Part shown: positions 18,398 through 26,186 of the stretch, piece after piece
How positions within the stretch are numbered: the first letter of the stretch is position 1
How the letters are laid out: each line of letters opens with the position of its first letter
NCBI GenBank assembly: GCA_030684645.1
Contig: JAUXUF010000118.1
Coordinates: 1-44,247, forward strand
Source of the DNA: Bacteroidota bacterium
GTDB lineage: Bacteria; Bacteroidota; Bacteroidia; Bacteroidales; Prolixibacteraceae
Direction: 5' to 3'
DNA length: 44,247 nt
Position numbers and translations under genes: made by a program
The notes under the pieces: generated by a model
Databases searched by the model: none
Told to the model about the DNA's origin: nothing
What the model saw: only the letters and a program-made list of their open reading frames with translations

Positions 18398-19093
18398 ATG
18401 AAGCCCATTCTCGAAACTGACCAGGAATTTATTTGCGATATCCAGGCGCCCTGTTTTCAAATGCTCTCGCCTGAAGAAGCCGAATTGGTAAGGGCAAGTA
18501 AAACACAGGTATTATTCCGTAAAGGTGATAACCTTACAAAGCAAGGGGCATTTGCTTCGTATGCCTTGTTTGTAATCAATGGATTGTCAAAGCAATACAT
18601 AGAAGGCGATGGCTCAAAAAATTTTAACCTGAGGATTATTAAGCCCGGTGAATTTGTTGGCCTGTCAGCAATTTTCACCAAAAATACGTTCAATTATTCT
18701 TCAGTGGCATTGACCGATTGTCAGGTTTTTTTGGTCGAAAAAGAGGCCATTACCACAGTCGTGAAGCAAAACGGACAATTCGGATTCAACATGATTAAAC
18801 GGTATTGTGAGCAAAATGCGAACCTGTTTGACACGTTGCGAACAGTAATGTACAAACAGATGAATGGACGTATTGCCGATACTTTGCTTTATATCGATGG
18901 ACTTAAGGCTGAAAATCCGGAAGTCTTTCAACTGCTTTCGCGCAAAGACATCGCCGACTTTGCCGGAATTTCGACCGAAAGTGCGGTGAAATTGTTGAAA
19001 AATTTTGAGAAAGATGGATTGATTGAATTGCATGAAAAAGACATTTCTGTTGTTAATCAAAATGGATTACTCGAAATAAGTAAAAAAGGATAA
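18398..19093 (+). CDS. Crp/Fnr-family transcriptional regulator
   Basis: This 231-residue protein has an N-terminal cyclic-nucleotide-binding-type beta barrel (LFRKGDNLTKQGAFASYALF, ISLSAIFTKNT region) and a C-terminal winged helix (LLSRKDIADFAGISTESAVK followed by LLKNFEKDGLI). The recognition helix is intact. There is no Fnr-type cluster of N-terminal cysteines, so a direct oxygen-sensing iron-sulfur cluster is unlikely. It is transcribed divergently from the thiol-redox operon and is the natural candidate for its regulator. A terminator-like hairpin follows the gene. Confidence 0.88.
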   Translation: MKPILETDQEFICDIQAPCFQMLSPEEAELVRASKTQVLFRKGDNLTKQGAFASYALFVINGLSKQYIEGDGSKNFNLRIIKPGEFVGLSAIFTKNTFNYSSVALTDCQVFLVEKEAITTVVKQNGQFGFNMIKRYCEQNANLFDTLRTVMYKQMNGRIADTLLYIDGLKAENPEVFQLLSRKDIADFAGISTESAVKLLKNFEKDGLIELHEKDISVVNQNGLLEISKKG

Positions 19094-19111
19094 GTCCAAT
19101 ATATTAAATCC

Positions 19112-19146
19112 AAAAGCTATTTGTGATCGTATTTAGCTTTTTCTTT
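19112..19146 (+). terminator. intrinsic terminator after the Crp/Fnr gene
   Basis: AAAAGCTA (19112-19119) and TAGCTTTT (19134-19141) form a perfect 8-base stem with a 14-base loop, running into a T-rich tail, 19 bases after the stop codon. Confidence 0.7.
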
Positions 19147-19157
19147 ATTCAACTGGT

Positions 19158-19367
19158 TTAGGTACCAAATGAATGAATGAATCTATTCAATGGCATGTAG
19201 CTTTCATTTCTCAAATCAAAAACTTTTTTTACATCTAGGCAAGGAATCTGATCTTGAGGTGTCAAATCATTCAATTCACAATGGATGCTTTTGGTTTGTT
19301 GGTTCGAAAGATGAATCTTGTTTGGATAATTACCGGAGAGGGTAGTTTCAATAGTGATCGAATAACA
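19158..19367 (-). other. unidentified open frame lacking a start, possible gene remnant
   Basis: About 70 codons are open on the minus strand, ending at TAA 19158-19160. The composition is protein-like (TIETTLSGNYPNKIHLSNQQ, then DQIPCLDVKKVFDLRNESYM), but no start codon precedes most of it. It could be the C-terminus of a degraded gene. Family unknown. Confidence 0.25.
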
Positions 19368-19530
19368 TCAGTTCGAAATAAGAAATACGTCTTTCAAAAG
19401 CGAGTTGCAAAGTAACAGAGTACCTAAGTACCAAAGTATTTTACGCTATTTCAGGTGCAATCAGTAATGGAATAATCAGTGTATTTCCGTTTTTCGAGGT
19501 GTTCTTATTGCTCATGTTCTTTTAGTTTAG

Positions 19531-19746
19531 TTAATTATAAATAAAAAGAGGCAAAGAAGGTTTTAAGAGAATTGGATCTTGGTCTAATGTTGTGTGATAT
19601 TTTAGCAGCATTTTATCCACATAAATATCCTGAAAGTTTGGATCACCCTCCGGTTTGATGTGTTTGGCTTTGGCAAGGATATCCTGGTGAAGCGTATGGT
19701 TGGCAAACATGAACATTTTGGCTCCAATCAAGGCTGTGTTGCTCAT
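19531..19746 (-). CDS. hypothetical protein, possibly part of a broken gene
   Basis: A 71-residue frame with ATG 19746, containing GAKMFMFANHTLHQDILAKA and KPEGDPNFQDIYVDKMLLKY. No family was recognised. Its ATG overlaps the TGA of an upstream open frame (19743-19880) in the ATGA arrangement. That upstream frame has an internal ATG at 19832 and encodes MAGGFGNYINLTNVTEIG and so on. The two frames may be coupled small genes or one gene split by a frameshift. The surrounding DNA is low in coding density. Confidence 0.35.
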   Translation of the reverse strand: MSNTALIGAKMFMFANHTLHQDILAKAKHIKPEGDPNFQDIYVDKMLLKYHTTLDQDPILLKPSLPLFIYN

Positions 19747-19935
19747 TTTTGGATTCTTTCCTCAGGAAGTTCAATCATTCCGATTTCGGTTACATTGGTA
19801 AGGTTGATATAATTTCCAAAACCTCCTGCCATGTAACCATTCCCGAAATATTTTAGGTTCAAAAAATTCAAATTAGATTTTTAAAAACTATATTTATATC
19901 CTCTTTTAAAAAACCTATTAAACTAGGACTACTAG

Positions 19936-20598
19936 ATGATAGCTAAATCAAACTTTAATAGCTTTGCCCCTATTTTTAGATTTATAGTGCTTTTTGCTTT
20001 ATTCATTATAAATGATATTGCTTTCTCACAAACTTATGGACTAAAATTTCAAAGCCACGATGTTGTTCTGGATAAAAGAACAGAATTAGATTTATCTCCT
20101 GATCAATTATTAAATTTTCGTGACGAATTCGAAATTTCATTTGACTATAGAATTGATCTTTTAAAACCGAACGATTATTCAGGGTTATTTGGTTATATTT
20201 TTAGAGTTATTTCTCTTGATAACAACAATATTGATCTCTTAATAACGCCTACCCCTGCAATAAATCTAAGTCTGGTTATTGGGAAAAACAATTCAATTAT
20301 CCAGGTTGGTTCACCAAATAAAGCTCTTGATAGTTGGCTTACGTTAATTGTAGGTTTTGTAGTTATGGAAAATGGAAAAATAGAAGGCATTAAAATCCTG
20401 AAAGGACTGGGACCAAACATCAATAGCATGGTATTCGAATCATTTTTAACCTTGCTGGGTGAGTGGAAACCTGTAAAGCTAAACAACCAGAATGTGCGTT
20501 ATTTTCAGGTATTCCCGATAAACTTCATTTATAAGGCGCAACAATTTGAATTTGCAGGGCTTGGCAAGGGTGGCATATTGCATTGGGGAGCATACTAA
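19936..20598 (+). CDS. chimeric exported protein: truncated LamG-like domain joined to a TonB C-terminal-like domain
   Basis: The 220 residues start with a signal peptide (hydrophobic 12-28, then AFSQTYGLKF). Residues 34-135 resemble the start of the LamG-like domain found in large Bacteroidota surface/Kelch proteins (LKFQSHDVVLDKRTELDLSP, FEISFDY, FGYIFRVI). That domain stops in mid-fold at about residue 135. The remainder, about 136-198, matches the TonB C-terminal pattern: a strand with GFVVMENGKIEGIKILKGLG, then GEWKPVKLNNQNV and a PINF ending. The junction is near base 20338. A functional periplasmic fusion or a recombination relic are both possible. Its stop overlaps the 3' end of convergent rhaB by 4 bases. 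Confidence 0.6.
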   Translation: MIAKSNFNSFAPIFRFIVLFALFIINDIAFSQTYGLKFQSHDVVLDKRTELDLSPDQLLNFRDEFEISFDYRIDLLKPNDYSGLFGYIFRVISLDNNNIDLLITPTPAINLSLVIGKNNSIIQVGSPNKALDSWLTLIVGFVVMENGKIEGIKILKGLGPNINSMVFESFLTLLGEWKPVKLNNQNVRYFQVFPINFIYKAQQFEFAGLGKGGILHWGAY

Positions 20599-22070
20599 AC
20601 CATTATTTTAAGGTATTGATTGTAGGCTTCATCCCAGTTGAGTTCGAATGACGGAACGAAATGAACCAGTTCAAATGAATTGGCAATAATCTGTCGTATC
20701 TCGCTGAGCGAACCAACATAACCGAGCGCTTTAGCCTGAATCAGAATATTGCCAATGGCAGTGGCCTCTGTCGGACCTGCCACAACACGCATACCAGTGG
20801 CATCGGCTGTGAGCTGGTTCAGAAAATGATTGTTGGCGCCACCGCCAATGATGTGAATCACTTCAACCGGCTGATCGGAGACCTCACGGATTTGTTCCAA
20901 TGTATATCGGTATTTCAAGGCCAGGCTATCATAAATGCAACGGATTACTTCGCCATGAGTATGTGGTGTTCCCTGTGCAGTCTGGTAGCAAAAGTCCCTG
21001 ACCGACTGAGTCATATCCTTCGGATTCAGAAACAATGTATCATCCGGATTGATCAGGAACTGAAAGGGTTCCGATTTCCGGGCCAGTTCAACCATTTCGG
21101 GCCAGGTGTAAACCGTTCCTTGTCCGTTCCAGATTCGTTGCACTTCCTGAATCAACCACATCCCCATGATGTTTTTCAGAAACCGGGTGGTGCCATCTAC
21201 CCCACCCTCATTGGTGAAATTCAGTTGAAGCGTTTGTTCGGAAACGATCGGGACCAGACTCTCGATTCCCATCAGCGACCAGGTTCCGGAACTGATGTAT
21301 GCAAAATTATTCAGGATACTGGGCACTGAAACGATTGCAGATCCTGTATCGTGGCCGGCAACAGCAATAACCGGAACAGGTTTGCTCCCGGTTTCTTCGG
21401 CAACTTCTTTCTGAATAACCCCAAGAATAGTTCCCGGAAGTATTATTTCCGGAAGTATTCCAGAGGGAATTCCTGCCTTTTCAATCAAGCCGTAATTCCA
21501 TTTGCACGTCCCCGGAACCATCATCTGACTGGTACTTGCGATTGAGAATTCACTCTTTTTTACTCCTGAAAACAAATAGTTTAGTGCATCGGGCATAAAC
21601 AAGATTGAATCGGTGATTTCGAGCAACGACGAATGATCTTTCACCATCGAGAACAACTGGAACAAACTGTTGAACTGCATCAACTGAATACCGGTCTGAG
21701 CATAAACTTCTTCCCGCGGAACAAACCGGAACAAATCGTCCATGGAGGAATCCGTGCGCGAATCCCGGTAGGCAAAGGGTAGCGACAGAATTAAACCTTC
21801 TTTGTTCAGATGCACAAAATCAACCCCCCAGGTATCAATCCCGATCGATTCAGTCTGAATTCCAAATTCCATCACACACTTTTTCAAACCGGTCTTTAAT
21901 TCATTGAATAAGCTGAAAATATTCCAGAAGTAATGTCCGTTGAGCAATTGCATCTGATTTACAAAACGATGTATTTCTGTCAATTTTAGTTTATCATCTA
22001 TCAAAGTACCCAGAATTGCACGTCCGCTGGAAGCGCCAATATCGAAGGCCAGAAAGTATCTTTTGCTCAT
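20595..22070 (-). CDS. rhaB: rhamnulokinase (FGGY carbohydrate kinase)
   Basis: A 491-residue FGGY-family kinase that phosphorylates L-rhamnulose in rhamnose breakdown. The ATPase-fold start is FLAFDIGASSGRAILG. Further family features are GIDTWGVDFVHL, the AGHDTGSAIV segment and a C-terminal HIIGGGANNHFLNQLTADAT. Length fits RhaB. The usual rhaM/rhaA/rhaD/rhaT genes are not adjacent, so it is either an isolated rha gene or related to a sugar such as fuculose. The FGGY assignment is secure and the substrate is likely. Confidence 0.85.
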   Translation of the reverse strand: MSKRYFLAFDIGASSGRAILGTLIDDKLKLTEIHRFVNQMQLLNGHYFWNIFSLFNELKTGLKKCVMEFGIQTESIGIDTWGVDFVHLNKEGLILSLPFAYRDSRTDSSMDDLFRFVPREEVYAQTGIQLMQFNSLFQLFSMVKDHSSLLEITDSILFMPDALNYLFSGVKKSEFSIASTSQMMVPGTCKWNYGLIEKAGIPSGILPEIILPGTILGVIQKEVAEETGSKPVPVIAVAGHDTGSAIVSVPSILNNFAYISSGTWSLMGIESLVPIVSEQTLQLNFTNEGGVDGTTRFLKNIMGMWLIQEVQRIWNGQGTVYTWPEMVELARKSEPFQFLINPDDTLFLNPKDMTQSVRDFCYQTAQGTPHTHGEVIRCIYDSLALKYRYTLEQIREVSDQPVEVIHIIGGGANNHFLNQLTADATGMRVVAGPTEATAIGNILIQAKALGYVGSLSEIRQIIANSFELVHFVPSFELNWDEAYNQYLKIMV

Positions 22071-22155
22071 ATTTTTAGATTCATCGTTTTATTATTAAAA
22101 ACAAAGTAAGTCACATTCTCTGAAAAGTGTATCCTGTGCAGTCCTGAAAGGAAAA

Positions 22156-22191
22156 AGTGCCTAAAGTATTTTAAAGTCCGAAGTGCCTAAA
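22156..22191. repeat. 26-base-period repeat, two units (also at 37293)
   Basis: AGTGCCTAAA occurs at 22156-22165 and 22182-22191, exactly 26 bases apart. The same word recurs at 37293 and 37319, again 26 bases apart and with a similar intervening sequence (TAAAGT...GA before the second unit). Confidence 0.7.
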
Positions 22192-22214
22192 ATTGGCAGG
22201 AAAATCCTTGCAAA

Positions 22215-22979
22215 TCACTTTACTAAGCTTTCCCCCTTCGGGGGAACGGGAAAGGGGCTTTTCATCCCCAAATGTTGATCCGCAAATTTAAGATACTGGC
22301 TCCAGTCATACATTGTCAGATCATGTTTTCCGGAGCGGATATGGTAACCGATTGTACCCATCACCGGTTGATCGACTTCAGGCATTTCCTTTACCGGAAG
22401 ACCTTGCAGACTAAGTAATTCATAGGCGGCAGAAGCGTATTTTGCCGATAGGAATTCACCTCTCGGATCGGCCCATTTGTCGCCTTCGGCGCTTGCAACA
22501 TACAACGGTCGCGGAGCAATTAAGGCCAGTAACATGTGCTGATCGACCGGTAACTGCTCTTCATTGTTGTTGTAATGGTTAAAGTTATCACAAAACCAGT
22601 GAGGAAAAGAAGTATTGATACTTCGGACAGTTTCTCCAAATGAGCGTCGCGAAAGGGCAGCGCCACCGCAACCCGATTCATTGGAAATGACCATTGCAAA
22701 CCGCTGATCGGTTGCCCCGGCCCAAAGAGCTGCTTTTCCAAGTCTTGAATGACCCAAAACTGCCACTTTTTTTGAATCAACCTGCGAATCTTTTTCCAGA
22801 CAATCCATAATCCGGGATAATCCCCAGGCCCAGGCAGCAATTGAACCCCATTCGTTTGATTTGGGCCTGGTTTGTTTATCACGGTAAAAAAACGGATGGA
22901 TACCATCAGAAAAATCATTTTTATCGGGATCGATATCTCCATAATAAACAAGAAGAAATAGAAATGAAATACCTTTCAT
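22215..22979 (-). pseudogene. CE15 glucuronoyl methylesterase-like protein, N-terminally truncated
   Basis: The 254 residues match the C-terminal two-thirds of carbohydrate esterase family 15: [12 protein letters not shown], the nucleophile motif [24 protein letters not shown], the acidic [13 protein letters not shown] segment and the catalytic-His region [11 protein letters not shown]. The N-terminal part and the signal peptide are missing, and frames upstream of 22979 carry stops. CE15 enzymes cut the ester between lignin and glucuronoxylan and need export, so this copy is probably inactive. The last dozen codons ([14 protein letters not shown]) are supplied by a GC-rich intergenic repeat. 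Confidence 0.72.
22229..22260. repeat. GC-rich dispersed hairpin repeat, copy 1
   Basis: The sequence CTTTCCCCCTTCGGGGGAAC with the following GGGAAAGGGGCTT closely matches 26365-26398 and resembles 25897-25936. The CCCCC/GGGGG arms form a hairpin. Confidence 0.7.
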
Positions 22980-23216
22980 GTTCAGGACAATTATGGTTTA
23001 GTCGATAAAGATAAAAATCTTTAATCTGATCTTTCAACATCCACGGAATATTACTTTGGAAATCGGCAAGAGAAGCAGGACCGCCAGAACAGGGAGAATA
23101 AGTTTCAATCAGCGCTGTTAAACGGTTTATCACTAAAAAAAATCCCGGCATCACTACCCTTTTCAGGAAAATGAATGCCGGAATTTCCGAATTTAATTTA
23201 ACCCTAAAACTTTAAA
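22980..23216. other. non-coding or degraded stretch
   Basis: The sequence upstream of the truncated esterase holds only short frames with no recognised family, probably decayed 5' sequence of the esterase or a neighbour. Confidence 0.3.
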
Positions 23217-24485
23217 TTATCCGATTTCGCGGGTAATGGCGATGGCTGCAATGGTTCCATCAGCAATGGCTGTAGTAATCTGGCGGTATTTCTTGCTACC
23301 CACATCTCCTACAGCAAATACCCCATCAATATTAGTACGCATATCCTCATCAGTTTGAATATAACCCCACTGATCAAGTTTTAAAATATCGCCAAACATG
23401 TCGAGATTTGGTTTCTGGCCAATGAAAATAAATATTCCGTCTGAAGTAAGCGTTTTTAATTCTTTGGTTTTCAGGTCTTCCACCTCAACGATCATTTTAT
23501 CGCCGGCCTTTTTAAAAGCCCGTGGTTCATGCTCAAACATAAAACTGATCTTCGGGTTGGCAAAAGCCTTTTCCTGGGCAGTTTTATTGGCCTGAAGCTT
23601 ATCGAACTGGTGTACAATTGTAATTTTAGAAGCGAATTTTGAAATAAAATCAGCTTCCTCTATGGCAGAATTTCCACCACCAATCACCACCACTTCCTTG
23701 TCGTGGAAATACTTGGCATCACAGGTCGCACAATACGATATGCCCTGTCCTTTAAATTCCAGTTCGCCAGGAATTCCAATCCGGTTAGGAGAAGTTCCGG
23801 TGGCAATAATAATTCGTTTGGCCTTGATTATTTCCTGTCCGTCGATGGTAATTTCCTTTTTGTCCAAATCGACATGTGTTACATCAACAGCAACTTTATA
23901 AGTGGTTCCGCAGCGTTTGGTTTGCTCCGACATGTTGTGCGATAGCATGTATCCTGGCTGAGGATCAATAAATCCGGGGTAGTTCGAAACCATGTGCGTT
24001 GTCGAAACATTTCCACCCGGCAATGCAATATCAACCAAAACCGTATCGATTTTGGCCTGGCACAAATATAATCCGGCAGTCAAACCTCCGGGGCCTGCTC
24101 CCAGAATAGCGACATCTGCCTGTACAATGGAAGGTTTCTGAGTCTTCATAATATCTGAAACCCGTTCCTTTCCGAGTACGTGTTTTAATTCACGGACAAT
24201 CTCAGAGCGTTTAACCCCACCTGTCAGGCGGCCACAAACTTCTTCACCATCCTGATAAAACAACAGGGTTGGAGATGATTGCACAATTAATTTATCAGCC
24301 AGTTCGCGATTGCCCTGGCGGAAGATTTTTACAAATTTGATTTCCTTTCCAAAGAGGGCTTCCAATCCTTCCAGTTTGGGTGCAATTGCCTCACAGGGAG
24401 GACATTCAGTTGAATAAAAATCAACCAGAATATTTCCTCCGGTCAGTACTTCCTTTTCAAAATCTGCTGCAACAATTTCTTTCAT
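23217..24485 (-). CDS. thioredoxin-thioredoxin reductase fusion
   Basis: A 422-residue fusion. Residues 1-105 are a thioredoxin domain with active site CPPC (Cys28-Cys31) in FYSTECPPCEAIAP. Residues from about 118 are an NADPH-dependent thioredoxin reductase: FAD motif GAGPGGLTAGLYL, redox motif CATC in SYCATCDAKYF, NADPH motif VIGGGNSAIEEAD and C-terminal FAVGDVGSKKYRQ. It couples NADPH to dithiol reduction in one chain. The order (thioredoxin first) is opposite to the well-known M. leprae reductase-thioredoxin fusion. Its ATG follows the radical SAM stop by 3 bases, so the two are translated together. It may recycle dithiols used in, or protected by, peptide modification (inference). Confidence 0.93.
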   Translation of the reverse strand: MKEIVAADFEKEVLTGGNILVDFYSTECPPCEAIAPKLEGLEALFGKEIKFVKIFRQGNRELADKLIVQSSPTLLFYQDGEEVCGRLTGGVKRSEIVRELKHVLGKERVSDIMKTQKPSIVQADVAILGAGPGGLTAGLYLCQAKIDTVLVDIALPGGNVSTTHMVSNYPGFIDPQPGYMLSHNMSEQTKRCGTTYKVAVDVTHVDLDKKEITIDGQEIIKAKRIIIATGTSPNRIGIPGELEFKGQGISYCATCDAKYFHDKEVVVIGGGNSAIEEADFISKFASKITIVHQFDKLQANKTAQEKAFANPKISFMFEHEPRAFKKAGDKMIVEVEDLKTKELKTLTSDGIFIFIGQKPNLDMFGDILKLDQWGYIQTDEDMRTNIDGVFAVGDVGSKKYRQITTAIADGTIAAIAITREIG

Positions 24486-24488
24486 GGT

Positions 24489-25790
24489 TTAATTATTAAA
24501 ATAGTTAGCAATACCCAGTTCCAGTAATTCGGTTACCGGACGGCAATCGGGACTGTTCAACGTTCCGCTGTAATTTTTTGCCATTGATGCACAACCACCG
24601 CCGCAAATCAGGTTCATGTTGCATGTTTGACATTTCGGGATTGATAAAACATCGCGCTCCTGCCATTCCTCAACAGCTTTCGTGTTTTTCCTGATTTCAG
24701 GATAGAAAGTACCAAGGCTTTCGCCTTTTTTTCCCACTGTGGCTGTGCAGGCATACACATTTCCGGTAAAATCGAAAGCCCATTCGGTTTTGGTACCCGT
24801 GCAGGCATCAAAAAGCGGGGCAGGCATTTCACCTTGTTCGAACAAGAATTTTGAGACTGAAAATGCCGGCTGGTGGAATTCACTGATGTGTGGAAATTTC
24901 TTCAGTAATTCGTATAAATCCTGATACAATTCGAGCCTTGAATACAGCTTTTGCTGATTAACCTGGCATTCGTGCAGTTCGTAGTTTCTGCCCAATTGCG
25001 TTTTAAATAATGAGGAAGCCGTCCAGCCTTTATCGATAGCAAACTGAGCCAAATCGGGCAAATTTTCAATATTTTGCTTATCGACCACCATGCGTAAATT
25101 AACCGGAATATTGTTTGCAATCAAAAGGTCAACTCCCCGAACGATACGATCAAAAGTAGGATCTCCACCTTTCAGGTAGCGCCGTTTGTTGTGTATTTCA
25201 CTTGTTCCGTCGAGAGTAACCTGAATTTCACGAATGTTGCTGCCTTTCAGAATCTCCATGTATTCTTCCAAATGGTAACCGTTGGTTACAGCGGCAATTT
25301 CCAGCTTGTGTTCAGTTGCCTTCCGGATGATGTATTCGATGTTTTCCTTATGGCGCGGTGCATTCAAAAAAGGCTCACCTCCAAAAAGGGTAATGTATTT
25401 TCGTCTTCCCGGAAATTCATTCAGTATATATTCAAAAAACGAGTCCGTCACTTCTCTGGACAGAGCAACCGGCAACTGTTCGTAGCCCGCCTGATAGCAA
25501 TACGAACAATCGAAATTGCAAGAATAGTTGGTCACAAAGAAGATCTGAATTTCATCTTTCTCACGATCATCCAGAAATCGAAGATATTTTTCACGAAACA
25601 GTTTTTTTTCCTGAACCGGATCGACCAGGTAACCGTTTTCGATCAGTTCCTGATTACTTTCATCAGCATTTTGCAATTGTTCGAAAGTTTCCTTGTCCAG
25701 TATATCTGCTTGGCCGGATAATGCATTCACTACGAACCAGGTATCAGAATCCTTAACTTTTGATGTGATGTTGTATTTGGAGATTTGCAT
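24489..25790 (-). CDS. radical SAM/SPASM-domain enzyme, probable peptide maturase
   Basis: This 433-residue enzyme has a canonical radical SAM cluster motif, CNFDCSYC (Cys91, Cys95, Cys98), followed by TLFGGEPFLN and VTNGYHL. A C-terminal SPASM region carries extra cluster cysteines in CQTCNMNLICGGGC (387, 390, 396, 400) and PDC (416), with a further Cys in YACTATVG. The first 80 residues (VKDSDTWFVVNALSGQADIL...) look like the N-terminal recognition/strand-helix region common in peptide-modifying SPASM enzymes. A 31-residue Cys-rich peptide gene lies 165 bases upstream on the same strand, and no sulfatase is nearby. The exact reaction (thioether, epimerisation, C-C link) cannot be told. Confidence 0.85.
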   Translation of the reverse strand: MQISKYNITSKVKDSDTWFVVNALSGQADILDKETFEQLQNADESNQELIENGYLVDPVQEKKLFREKYLRFLDDREKDEIQIFFVTNYSCNFDCSYCYQAGYEQLPVALSREVTDSFFEYILNEFPGRRKYITLFGGEPFLNAPRHKENIEYIIRKATEHKLEIAAVTNGYHLEEYMEILKGSNIREIQVTLDGTSEIHNKRRYLKGGDPTFDRIVRGVDLLIANNIPVNLRMVVDKQNIENLPDLAQFAIDKGWTASSLFKTQLGRNYELHECQVNQQKLYSRLELYQDLYELLKKFPHISEFHQPAFSVSKFLFEQGEMPAPLFDACTGTKTEWAFDFTGNVYACTATVGKKGESLGTFYPEIRKNTKAVEEWQERDVLSIPKCQTCNMNLICGGGCASMAKNYSGTLNSPDCRPVTELLELGIANYFNN

Positions 25791-25896
25791 GGAAGAATAG
25801 GTAAAACATTTTAAATCCCCTACAAGGGAACTTTAAGGCATTGTATAAATGAAATGTTCATGTAAATTTGATAGGAATGAGCCTTTGCAGCCGTCT

Positions 25897-25922
25897 CCCA
25901 GCCCTTCCGGGGAAGGGTTGGG
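25897..25922. repeat. strong hairpin between peptide gene and radical SAM gene
   Basis: CCCAGCCCTTCC/GGAAGGGTTGGG form a 12-base stem with one mismatch around a 2-base loop, part of the GC-rich dispersed repeat family. It could act as a partial terminator that lets the peptide be made in excess over the enzyme (inference). Confidence 0.6.
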
Positions 25923-25955
25923 ATAGGGCCCTTCAACCTTAAAAGGTCGGACGCC

Positions 25956-26051
25956 TTAATCGTGGCATCCGGCAATAATCTGTGATTGTTTGGCACAACA
26001 TTGTGCCTGTTTAATCTGTCCTTTTTTGTCTTTTTTTACCAGACTCTTCAT
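25956..26051 (-). CDS. 31-residue Cys-rich peptide, candidate RiPP precursor
   Basis: ATG 26051 to TAA 25956 encodes 31 residues. The first half is lysine-rich (MKSLVKKDKKGQIKQA) and resembles a short leader. The second half is a Cys-containing core, QCCAKQSQIIAGCHD (Cys18, Cys19, Cys29). No other start or frame fits. It lies directly upstream of the radical SAM/SPASM gene on the same strand and is too short for normal gene callers. Position, size, basic leader and clustered cysteines are the expected traits of a radical-SAM target peptide, though it does not match a precursor family I can name with certainty. A structural or stress peptide, or a chance frame, remains possible. Confidence 0.6.
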   Translation of the reverse strand: MKSLVKKDKKGQIKQAQCCAKQSQIIAGCHD

Positions 26052-26161
26052 AAAACTTAATTTTTGTTGATGATTAAACTATAGAGAATAAAAGTACTCA
26101 AAATGGAATTTAAATTAAATTTCGATGACTGAATACTTTCAGACTTTTCATTTTTGATAAA

Positions 26162-26177
26162 ACTTCAATTTTGAAGT
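26162..26177. promoter_or_regulatory. perfect 16-base palindrome upstream of the peptide gene
   Basis: ACTTCAATTTTGAAGT is its own reverse complement. It lies 111 bases upstream of the peptide ATG, in the region where a promoter for the peptide/radical SAM/reductase genes would be. Operator function is a guess. Confidence 0.35.
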
Positions 26178-26186
26178 CGAATTTCA

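Noticed and set aside
22156-22191. Possible CRISPR repeats
   Set aside because: Only two short units with non-unique spacers and no cas genes; a dispersed repeat explains it.
24489-25790. Radical SAM/SPASM enzyme as an anaerobic sulfatase maturase
   Set aside because: No sulfatase gene is nearby, while a small Cys-rich peptide lies directly upstream; peptide maturation fits better, though not proven.
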